Made by a program: the position numbers and the translations under genes. A stretch of 64,000 nt of DNA from Dethiothermospora halolimnae (GTDB taxonomy: Bacteria > Bacillota > Clostridia > Tissierellales > VENL01), in NCBI RefSeq assembly GCF_037577855.1, contig NZ_JBAKFX010000008.1, forward strand, positions 50,655-114,654, given 5' to 3'. Below are positions 8,289-15,227 of this stretch, one piece after another; the stretch's first letter is position 1, and each line of letters begins with the position of its first letter. The notes under the pieces are model-generated. The model had not been told where the DNA came from, did not search any database, and worked only from the letters and a program-made list of their open reading frames with translations.

Positions 8289-8312
8289 AAGACTCGGATA
8301 TATTCGAGTCTT
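8289..8312 (-). terminator. Terminator of the ABC transporter operon
   Basis: AAGACTCG...CGAGTCTT stem followed on the minus strand by a run of six T. It lies 74 bases past the stop of the permease gene. Confidence 0.8.
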
Positions 8313-8385
8313 AAAAGATTTAAAAAAACTTATTAAATATAACACAAGTTAAATTCTTTAGCATTTTGTTGATTTGTTTCTTAAA

Positions 8386-9159
8386 TTATTTTTTAATAAA
8401 ATTAAATTTAGAGGCTTTTCCGATAATAAAAAAGATACTTAAACAACATATCAAAACAACAAGATTCATAATAATTGAAACACCATAAAAACTATTTTCA
8501 ATGAACTTTATTGCCTTTATAGGAAAAAATACTATTGGCACTATATTAACATATGTATTCATACCAGTTGTTCCATCCACTATTCCAATAACCCAGTTTA
8601 CAGGTGTATGCTGATTTATATTAGAATAAAGAAGTTGGGCTTGAAAAGCTGTTAAAGAAACATATGTTACAACAAGCACTATAAGACCTATTATTTTATT
8701 GTTTAAATACTTTATTAACGATATTAAAGCTAATAATAAAGATAAAAAGCATAAAATTGAAATAAATTTACTTATTGTATAAAGAAAAGCTAATTTAATT
8801 GGGGAATTAACAGTATTTGGTTGTAAGAAAATCATATATCTAATAAACTCAATAAAAAAGTATCCCATCATATAACATGTAAATACCGCGGATTTCATTA
8901 TAAGAACTTTATGTCTATTATTTGAAATCATGTGTAATAAGCAATCCTTTCCTAAATAAAAGAAAGAAAAACACTCGTATGTAACGAAAAGTACTATTGC
9001 TATCCAAGAAAGCATTTGCCAAAAAGAATATACTGTGTCTGTAATACCTACAATAGGTATTACGTTAAAATATTTACAAGTATCAAGGATAACTTCTATA
9101 CCCAATAGAGCACCGAAAAACTTGCTATATTTAATAAATTCTGTTTTCCAAACTGTCAT
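8386..9159 (-). CDS. ABC transporter membrane subunit (ABC-2-like)
   Basis: 257 residues with about six hydrophobic segments. The start overlaps the stop of the ATPase gene by four bases (ATGA), so the two are translationally coupled. I see no strong sequence signature; the size, topology and coupling to an ABC ATPase make it the membrane partner of an export- or bacteriocin-resistance-type (ABC-2) transporter. The substrate is unknown. Confidence 0.65.
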   Translation of the reverse strand: MTVWKTEFIKYSKFFGALLGIEVILDTCKYFNVIPIVGITDTVYSFWQMLSWIAIVLFVTYECFSFFYLGKDCLLHMISNNRHKVLIMKSAVFTCYMMGYFFIEFIRYMIFLQPNTVNSPIKLAFLYTISKFISILCFLSLLLALISLIKYLNNKIIGLIVLVVTYVSLTAFQAQLLYSNINQHTPVNWVIGIVDGTTGMNTYVNIVPIVFFPIKAIKFIENSFYGVSIIMNLVVLICCLSIFFIIGKASKFNFIKK

Positions 9160-9824
9160 TTTAATTTCTCCTTAAAGATTTTTTCTAAACTCAAATTGTT
9201 ATTATGTTTTAAACTTTTCACACTTTCATGTAATACTATTTCTCCATCCTTAATCATTATAACTTCATCAAATAAGGATTCCACATCACTTATTAAATGT
9301 GTACTAATAATAACAACACTATTAGGATATCGTTCTTCCTTGATCATTGTCATTATATCATCTCTAGTAAGGGGATCTACTGATGCTAAAGGTTCATCAA
9401 AAATATATACATTTACATTTCTGCAAAGAGCGAGAATCATATGTATTTGCTCTATCATGCCTTTAGAACATTCAGCTATTTTTTGTTGGGGACTTAATTT
9501 TAACTTTCCAAATAACCTAATAGCCTTATCATAATCAAAATCATGAAATGCATCTGAATAATATTCTATAGCTAACTTTAATGTCATAAATCCATATAAA
9601 AATGGTTTATCAGGTAAATAAGAAATTTTTCTTTTATCTAGTCCACTTATTGTTCCTCGATACTTGTTAATAAATCCAGTTAATGTAGTTAATAGTGTAG
9701 TTTTCCCCGCACCATTAGGACCAAATAAACCAATAATAGAATTATTTATATTTATATTTATGTTTATATTTTTTAAAATATGAGAACTCCCTAATTTAAC
9801 ATTTAAGTTATCTATTTTTATCAT
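9156..9824 (-). CDS. ABC transporter ATP-binding protein
   Basis: 222 residues, a single nucleotide-binding domain. Walker A is GPNGAGKTTLL (about residues 34-44), the signature is a CSKGM variant, Walker B is VYIFDEPLASVD and the H-loop is ISTHLI. The SKGM signature is typical of drug/bacteriocin export ATPases of the BcrA/YtrB kind rather than importers. It is coupled to the membrane protein downstream. An 18-bp perfect palindrome sits 30 bases upstream of the start and may bind a regulator; no GntR or PadR gene is adjacent. Confidence 0.88.
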   Translation of the reverse strand: MIKIDNLNVKLGSSHILKNININININNSIIGLFGPNGAGKTTLLTTLTGFINKYRGTISGLDKRKISYLPDKPFLYGFMTLKLAIEYYSDAFHDFDYDKAIRLFGKLKLSPQQKIAECSKGMIEQIHMILALCRNVNVYIFDEPLASVDPLTRDDIMTMIKEERYPNSVVIISTHLISDVESLFDEVIMIKDGEIVLHESVKSLKHNNNLSLEKIFKEKLK

Positions 9825-9854
9825 AGCTTTACCTCATTTCTGAAATTAAGTAAA

Positions 9855-9872
9855 ACATAATAATTATTATGT
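9855..9872. promoter_or_regulatory. 18-bp perfect palindrome upstream of the ABC operon, candidate operator
   Basis: ACATAATAATTATTATGT is a perfect palindrome between a plausible minus-strand promoter (TTGGTT-17-GATTAT, roughly 9885-9915) and the ATG at 9824. The position fits a repressor site. The cognate regulator is not evident. Confidence 0.45.
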
Positions 9873-10226
9873 TCTCCCCTTTGATAATCACTACTTATGA
9901 ACAAAGAACCAAGGTCCTATTTACATTTAAAATTTAGGTTTATGATTACTTTGTATCAATAGATGTCACTGTGGTTACAATTTTACAATATTTATTTTTC
10001 GATTTAAATCCCTTTTACATATTTAACCTTTGAAATGTAATAAACAAAATGTTTATAATGAAGTTAATTAATTTAATAACTTGTAGGGTATATGTTGTCT
10101 GTTTACTTATAATCGAGTTACTACAAAATAGAATAATTATTGCCGTTTTTTAACTCTCATAAAACCAGAACTACACTCCCCGTTAGCTCTCTTGCAAACC
10201 ATGGATCCGACAATCTACCTGACAAA
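9873..10226. other. AT-rich intergenic region without a recognisable gene
   Basis: Between the ABC operon promoter and the terminator of the kinase gene I see no convincing coding region or RNA. The slightly GC-richer patch 10145-10215 carries only a 21-codon open frame without a good ribosome binding site. Confidence 0.5.
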
Positions 10227-10260
10227 CATAAAAGAACACATTTAACTGTGTTCTTTTATG
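10227..10260 (-). terminator. Terminator after the Agr-like kinase gene
   Basis: CATAAAAGAACAC and its perfect complement GTGTTCTTTTATG with an 8-base loop, 11 bases past the stop codon of the kinase gene. Confidence 0.75.
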
Positions 10261-10270
10261 TATTACATAT

Positions 10271-11572
10271 TCATTTATATAATATACCTATTTTCACAAT
10301 AAAACTTTCTTTATTCTCTTCTATCTCAAATAATCCATCATACTTTTCTACCATATACTTCACATTTTCAAGCCCAAAACCATGATTTTCATTATTATCT
10401 TTTGAAGTCATATATTTCCCATCTAATCTTAATCGACCTCCTTTTTTACTGTTAGTTAACTTTATAATTAAGTATTTGTTCTGTTTGTACATTTTAAGCT
10501 CTATATATTTGTTTTTTGTGTTATGGCATGCCTCTATAGCATTATCTAAAATATTTCCTAGTATTATTGACATATCTACAGGGTCAATAGTCATACTAGC
10601 AGGTAAATCTATACTAAATTTCAACTCTATATTTTTTCCCTCTGCCACTGATAATTTATAATTTAATATAGCACTTATAACTGGATCTCCAACAGTTACT
10701 ATGTTATTCACTTTCTTTATAGACTTTATAAGCTTTTCAGTATATTTTGTTAGCTCTTCTATATTATTTTTTTCTGCAAGAGCATGTATACATCCTATAT
10801 GGTGATTGAAATCATGCCTTTGGGCCTTCAACTTATAAGCTGTTTCTTCCATTCTTCTTATATAATCTACCTGTCTTTTATATTCTTTTTCTCTTATTTT
10901 CCACTGAATTTCTTTATTTGAATATTTAATAATTTGTCTGATAATTGTTAATGTAACTATAGTAAATATTATCATAAATAAAAAGATGATTTCTAATTGG
11001 TACTTACTAGTACTTATGATTTTAGAACCTGAGTATATTTTTAAAATTAAAAACATAAAAACAATGTTAATCATCAATACAACTATTATTTCATATATGT
11101 ATATTTTTTTTATTCTGAAACTTTCTATTTTCATTTTCTCTAAAAATTTAATAATTATAAAGTACAATACTTTTGTTATTACTTCTAATGCTACTCTATG
11201 GGGTGTCCGTCTATTTACAAGTATTATACCCATATTAAAAACTTTTTCAAAAACAGCTATAAAAGAAATCTCCATAAAGGCAATTCCTATACAATATAAT
11301 AGTTCTAATACAATAAGTTTAAATAAATGCTCTTTAAATATATGATATTGAAATAATATAGATATTCCTATCATAATAAAAAAGCCTAGTATACTAGGTA
11401 CTCCTAAAATTATATTAACTATATGTATAGTTAATGCTTGAAAAAATATTATACTTATAATTTTACCCTTACTATTTATTTTTGGAATTAAAAATACTGA
11501 TAAAAGCATATACATTAGCCCTGATTCAATTACATTTACAATAAAGTCATGCAGCAACCACAAGATAAACAT
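10271..11572 (-). CDS. AgrC-like sensor histidine kinase (GHKL type)
   Basis: 433 residues. About six membrane segments fill residues 1-215. A dimerisation helix follows with the HPK10-type phospho-acceptor region RHDFNHHIG. The C-terminal GHKL ATPase has the N box NILDNAIEAC and the G box NHGFGLENVKYMV. This is the layout of AgrC/ComD-type receptors for secreted peptides. It is encoded 13 bases downstream of a LytTR response regulator. No AgrB protease or AgrD precursor gene is nearby, so the signal is unknown. Confidence 0.85.
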   Translation of the reverse strand: MFILWLLHDFIVNVIESGLMYMLLSVFLIPKINSKGKIISIIFFQALTIHIVNIILGVPSILGFFIMIGISILFQYHIFKEHLFKLIVLELLYCIGIAFMEISFIAVFEKVFNMGIILVNRRTPHRVALEVITKVLYFIIIKFLEKMKIESFRIKKIYIYEIIVVLMINIVFMFLILKIYSGSKIISTSKYQLEIIFLFMIIFTIVTLTIIRQIIKYSNKEIQWKIREKEYKRQVDYIRRMEETAYKLKAQRHDFNHHIGCIHALAEKNNIEELTKYTEKLIKSIKKVNNIVTVGDPVISAILNYKLSVAEGKNIELKFSIDLPASMTIDPVDMSIILGNILDNAIEACHNTKNKYIELKMYKQNKYLIIKLTNSKKGGRLRLDGKYMTSKDNNENHGFGLENVKYMVEKYDGLFEIEENKESFIVKIGILYK

Positions 11573-11585
11573 ATTTATTTTCCCC

Positions 11586-12329
11586 CTAGTTGAAAATCTT
11601 GTGAGATAAGGTGTTTTTTACCTCACTAATCCACCTTTTACTTACAGGAATATTATACTTTATATCCTTCATATGTATTTCTCTGTTTTTATATGAATCT
11701 ATTTTATCGTTATTCACTATAAAACTCTGATGACATTGGGTAAAATTATCCATATCTATATTAGCTTTTAATTTTTTAAGGGTCATATAAAACTCTATTT
11801 CCCCATTTTTATGAACTAGTTTAACCTTTCTAAGAATTTTTTCAAAATAATATATATCATCATACTTAATCTTTCTTATATCTCCCCTATTCTCTATAAC
11901 AAATTCTTTTTCCTTTTCTATTCTATAGTATATCTCTTTTAGTCTATTTAAGACCTCAATAAATATATGTTTAAAGTCCTCATACAAAACTGGTTTCATT
12001 AGATAGTTAAATGCCCTTACCTCAAAGGCTTTAAGGGCATAATCTTTAAATCCTGTAATATATACAACAATAGCATCTTTATTTATACTGTTTATCTTTT
12101 TAGCTAACTGAACCCCATCCATACCTTTCATCTCAATATCCAAAAAAAATATATATGTATCTTTTATACTTACTATATTATCATTAACCTTTTGTAACAA
12201 CTCTTCTCCGGTATTTGAATTGGTTATATTTACTTTGATATTTATTTCTCCTGCTACTTTTTTTATATAACGATTTATAGTGTTTACTTGTATATTTTCA
12301 TCATCACATACAACCACATTGTAACTCAT
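11586..12329 (-). CDS. LytTR-family response regulator (AgrA-like)
   Basis: 247 residues. The receiver domain (about 1-125) has the acidic pair in VVCDDE, the phospho-acceptor aspartate in FFLDIEMKGMDG, and KPV near its end. The C-terminal LytTR DNA-binding domain (about 145-245) includes YYFEKILRKVKLV and the characteristic FTQCHQSFIVNNDKI. It is first in a two-gene operon with the AgrC-like kinase, with a good promoter upstream. Confidence 0.9.
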   Translation of the reverse strand: MSYNVVVCDDENIQVNTINRYIKKVAGEINIKVNITNSNTGEELLQKVNDNIVSIKDTYIFFLDIEMKGMDGVQLAKKINSINKDAIVVYITGFKDYALKAFEVRAFNYLMKPVLYEDFKHIFIEVLNRLKEIYYRIEKEKEFVIENRGDIRKIKYDDIYYFEKILRKVKLVHKNGEIEFYMTLKKLKANIDMDNFTQCHQSFIVNNDKIDSYKNREIHMKDIKYNIPVSKRWISEVKNTLSHKIFN

Positions 12330-12354
12330 TGTGTTATCCCCCTTTTGAATCTTT

Positions 12355-12384
12355 ATAATACTATTTTAACTTATTTCTTGTCAT
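12355..12384 (-). promoter_or_regulatory. Promoter of the Agr-like two-component operon
   Basis: On the minus strand: ATGACA (12384-12379), an 18-base spacer and TATTAT (12360-12355), 26 bases before the start at 12329. Confidence 0.55.
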
Positions 12385-12546
12385 TTTTCTATATATATCC
12401 AAATTATTCTCCATAAATATTTAAAAATATATTTTAATTGCTATATATCATTCTTAAGCTATAAAACCCATTTATTCATGCCGAAACCCTACTTTTTACA
12501 TAACAAAAATGTTGAATTAGAAATCCCTTAATACATAAATAAAAAA

Positions 12547-12610
12547 ATAGTTAAGAATCTATACGGGCTTTACCCATTCTATTCTTAACTATTAACCCTT
12601 AACTATTAAT
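12547..12610. repeat. Inverted-repeat element overlapping the 3' end of the V-ATPase operon
   Basis: Perfect 12-bp arms ATAGTTAAGAAT (12547-12558) and ATTCTTAACTAT (12581-12592), with an additional TTAACTAT repeat at 12599-12607. The loop holds GGG/CCC. It overlaps the last codons of the 91-residue gene and may serve as the operon terminator. In style it matches the other palindromic elements in this operon. Confidence 0.6.
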
Positions 12611-12874
12611 TGAATTTAAAACTGTTTTCTCTGCTAAGCTATAATCTTGTTTCTCCTTCATTGTATCAATAAACAAATTATATGTATCTTCTATGATATT
12701 TATCTTATCCTCCGCTATCCCTTCCTTTATCATCTCCTCTTTGGCCTCTTTATGGGCCTTTTCATAGAGATAAAAGGGGATACCATCTATCTCTGGGGGC
12801 ATAAAGTTAAATCTATAGTGACAGTTTAATCTAAACTTATTTATATATTCTATTAGCATTTCCTTATCAGTCAT
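12599..12874 (-). CDS. Small protein of unknown function, last gene of the V-ATPase operon
   Basis: 91 residues, soluble, acidic and lysine-rich. It contains a central FNFMPPEIDGIPFYLYEKAHKEAK segment in which an FMPPEIDGIP turn precedes a helix. I do not recognise a family. It has a strong ribosome binding site (AAGGAG) and starts 12 bases after the stop of ntpD, so it is co-transcribed with the V-ATPase genes. The last codons and stop lie inside an inverted-repeat element. A V-ATPase accessory role is only suggested by position. Confidence 0.65.
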   Translation of the reverse strand: MTDKEMLIEYINKFRLNCHYRFNFMPPEIDGIPFYLYEKAHKEAKEEMIKEGIAEDKINIIEDTYNLFIDTMKEKQDYSLAEKTVLNSINS

Positions 12875-12886
12875 ATTTACTTCTCC

Positions 12887-13504
12887 TTAGTTATTTATAT
12901 TTTTTACTTTCTTAAGTCTAAAAAAGTCTTCCCTTTCCTTTTCTTCAAGGGTTTCCTGTATAAACTTTATTCTATCTTTATATTTTGGTATTTGTATTTT
13001 TTCTAAGGCATTGGCCCTCTTTTGAGTTTTCTTTATTTCTATGGCTAATTTATAAACTGAGTTTTCCACTTCAGCAAGTTCGTATATAAGGTATCTTACT
13101 TCCCTAAATTTGGTTACTGCTATATCTAACACAGGATTGGTTCTGAAAAAACCGTATTGGGTGTCTAGTTTGTCTTTTTTATATTTTACATTGGGGATCT
13201 CCACACCCATTATACTCTTTAAAAGTATTTCATGTTCCCCTTCCTTCATTATGGATAGGGCTAGTTCTTCTACATTATTTACTCCCATGGTTATATTAAC
13301 AAGTTTTAGGGCTTCATAGGCATCATTGAATTTTTCTGATACCTTGCTTTGTATATCCTTAGCTTTATCTATTAGGGACATCATTTCCTTTATTAGTACA
13401 GTTCTCTTTCTATCTAATAGTTCAAAGCCCTTTTTAGAAAATTCTAGGGAGCTTTTGCTTTTTAATAGATTTGCCTTTGTTGGAGAAACTTTTTGAGATA
13501 TAAT
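12887..13504 (-). CDS. ntpD: V-type ATP synthase subunit D (central rotor shaft), non-canonical start
   Basis: Subunit D is the rotating coiled-coil shaft inside the A/B hexamer. An ATG at 13384 would give only 165 residues and remove the N-terminal helix. The same frame continues upstream as SQKVSPTKANLLKSKSSLEF and then SKKGFELLDRKRTVLIKE, the normal N-terminus of the family (V-x-PT-x-x-x-L...LKxKRDxL). Between that and the in-frame stop further upstream there is no ATG, GTG or TTG. The only candidates are ATT (13504) or ATA (13501), 3 to 6 bases after an AAGGGGTGG ribosome binding site. With ATT the protein is 205 residues, the usual length. A palindromic element ends about 15 bases upstream. 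Confidence 0.88.
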   Translation of the reverse strand: MISQKVSPTKANLLKSKSSLEFSKKGFELLDRKRTVLIKEMMSLIDKAKDIQSKVSEKFNDAYEALKLVNITMGVNNVEELALSIMKEGEHEILLKSIMGVEIPNVKYKKDKLDTQYGFFRTNPVLDIAVTKFREVRYLIYELAEVENSVYKLAIEIKKTQKRANALEKIQIPKYKDRIKFIQETLEEKEREDFFRLKKVKNINN

Positions 13505-13519
13505 AAACCACCCCTTTTG

Positions 13520-13637
13520 CCGAAGCGGAGCTTCGGAATTGTTAATTTTTTATTGTTAATTGTTAGTTTTGGTGGGTCAAGGTTTTTGCCTTGGAACCGC
13601 TTTCGGAATTTTAAATTGTAAATTATAAATTAGTTTT
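13520..13637. repeat. Palindromic element between ntpB and ntpD
   Basis: It starts with the perfect hairpin CCGAAGC GGA GCTTCGG (13520-13536). AATTGTTAATTTTTTATTG-type repeats follow, then a CAAGG...CCTTG hairpin (13578-13593), then CCGCTTTCGG (13597-13606), which complements the first hairpin, and AATTTTAAATTGTAAATTAT. The layout is the same as in the family A and B elements: AT-rich short repeats around a GC-richer palindrome. It lies directly before the ribosome binding site of ntpD. Confidence 0.6.
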
Positions 13638-13700
13638 GTTTCATGGTTTAGTTTTGGTTCTTTAGTTGTTTTATTATTCTAGGTTTATTTTCGGTCCATT

Positions 13701-13740
13701 ACCGCCACTTTCAGGGCGGCGGACTGGGCATGCTCAGTCC
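13701..13740. repeat. Two adjacent GC-rich hairpins
   Basis: ACCGCC...GGGCGG (13701-13720) is followed at once by the near-perfect palindrome GGACTGGGCATGCTCAGTCC (13721-13740). Their base composition differs sharply from the surrounding AT-rich operon. Confidence 0.55.
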
Positions 13741-13752
13741 CTACGTCTATTT

Positions 13753-13859
13753 AAAGAATAAATAATAGATAATAAAGAATAAATGTTGTGCAAAGTGGCC
13801 TAAGGCCACTTTGTTCCTTATCTATTCTTTATTCTTCATTCTTTATTCTTTATTCTTTG
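13753..13859. repeat. Palindromic intergenic element, family B, copy 1
   Basis: Outer AAAGAATAAATAATAGATAA-type repeats are mirrored as TTATCTATTCTTTATTCTTC. The core is the palindrome CAAAGTGGCCTAAGGCCACT plus TTG. The last repeats run into ntpB: its final codons (N-A-K-N-K-E-stop) are made of element sequence. A nearly identical copy is at 18383-18482. Confidence 0.85.
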
Positions 13860-15213
13860 CATTTAAAAAATCTGGATCTATTCTATCTAGTTCATCTTCA
13901 GGTAATATCCTTAAAAGTTCCCAAGCTAAGTCTAGGGTTTCATTTATGTCCCTATTTTCTTCGTGACCTTGGGTTATGAATCTTTTTTCAAATTCCCTCC
14001 CAAAATCCATATATTTTTTATCGGTATCCGATAGGTCGTCTTCCCCTATTATTTGGGATAAGGCCCTTACCTCTTGAACTTTAGAATAGGATGAAAACAA
14101 TTGATTTGCTACATCGGGATGATCCTCCCTTGTAAAGCCTTCCCCTATTCCATCCTTCATAAGTCTTGATAACGATGGTAATACATTTACAGGGGGATAT
14201 ATATTCTTTCTTGACAATTCCCTACCTAATACTATTTGTCCCTCGGTTATATAACCGGTTAAGTCAGGAACTGGATGGGTTATATCATCGTTGGGCATAG
14301 TTAGTATTGGTATTAATGTTATGGAACCTTTTCTATCCTTGAGCATTCCCGCCCTTTCGTATAGTGATGCCAAATCAGAATAAAGATATCCTGGATATCC
14401 CTTTCTACTGGGAACCTCTTCTCTAGCGGAGGATATTTCCCTTAAGGCTTCACTATAACTGGTTATATCGGTCATAATAACTAGTATATGCATATTCTCT
14501 TCAAAGGCAAGATATTCAGCTGCAGTTAATGCACATCTAGGTGTTGTTATCCTTTCAGCTATTGGGTCATCTGCATGATTTATATACATAACCACCCTAT
14601 CTAATGCATCGGATTTTTCAAAGCTTTTTCTAAAAAAGTCAGCATCATCATGTTTTACCCCTATGGCCGCAAAAACTATTCCAAAGTCATTGTCTCCCTC
14701 GGAACTTATTTTAGCCTGCTTTACTATTTGGGCTGCAAGTTCGTTATGGGGTAGACCATTACCTGAAAATATAGGTATTTTTTGTCCCCTTATTATTGTT
14801 GTAAGGGCATCTATTGATGATATCCCTGTCTGTATAAAGTCCCTTGGATATTTTCTAGCCACAGGATTTATAGGTCTACCGTTTATATTATGCTCTTTTC
14901 CTCCAAATATTTCTCCCCCATTATCTATGGGCTGTCCTATACCATTAAAGGTTCTACCTAATATGTCCTTAGATAAGGATAGTTCAAAGGGACTACCGGA
15001 GAAACTAACGGAGGTGTTATTTGTTGATAATCCTGTTGTACTTTCAAACACCTGTATTATAACCACATCTTTTTCTATTTTTATAACTTTACCTGTTTTT
15101 ATACTTCCCTCTACCTTTATCTTAACAACTTCTCCATAGGATACATCTTCTATCCCTGATAGTTGTATAAGGGGTCCTTCTATTTTATCAAGTACTAAAT
15201 ACTCCTTTTTCAA
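13843..15213 (-). CDS. ntpB: V-type ATP synthase subunit B (regulatory, non-catalytic)
   Basis: 456 residues, the normal length. Diagnostic parts are the N-terminal barrel with VLDKIEGPLIQLSG, GRTFNGIGQPID, RDFIQTGISSIDALTTIIRGQ, and FSGNGLPHNELAAQI, which is the altered P-loop of non-catalytic B subunits. LVIMTDITSYSEALREIS and GYPGYLYSDLASLYERAG also fit. It alternates with subunit A in the hexameric head. Translation starts at TTG (15213) behind AGGATGTGA. The 3' end overlaps a palindromic element, so the last six residues may be acquired sequence. Confidence 0.96.
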   Translation of the reverse strand: MKKEYLVLDKIEGPLIQLSGIEDVSYGEVVKIKVEGSIKTGKVIKIEKDVVIIQVFESTTGLSTNNTSVSFSGSPFELSLSKDILGRTFNGIGQPIDNGGEIFGGKEHNINGRPINPVARKYPRDFIQTGISSIDALTTIIRGQKIPIFSGNGLPHNELAAQIVKQAKISSEGDNDFGIVFAAIGVKHDDADFFRKSFEKSDALDRVVMYINHADDPIAERITTPRCALTAAEYLAFEENMHILVIMTDITSYSEALREISSAREEVPSRKGYPGYLYSDLASLYERAGMLKDRKGSITLIPILTMPNDDITHPVPDLTGYITEGQIVLGRELSRKNIYPPVNVLPSLSRLMKDGIGEGFTREDHPDVANQLFSSYSKVQEVRALSQIIGEDDLSDTDKKYMDFGREFEKRFITQGHEENRDINETLDLAWELLRILPEDELDRIDPDFLNAKNKE

Positions 15214-15227
15214 TATATCACATCCTA

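Noticed and set aside
10137..10202. 21-codon cysteine-containing peptide (starts MVCKRANGEC) next to the AgrC-like gene, considered as an AgrD-like signal
   Set aside because: No ribosome binding site at proper distance, no amphipathic leader or acidic tail, no AgrB gene; it lies downstream of the kinase terminator.
12887..13384. Truncated ntpD starting at the ATG at 13384
   Set aside because: Family-typical N-terminal sequence continues upstream in the same frame, so the short version would lack half of the N-terminal helix.
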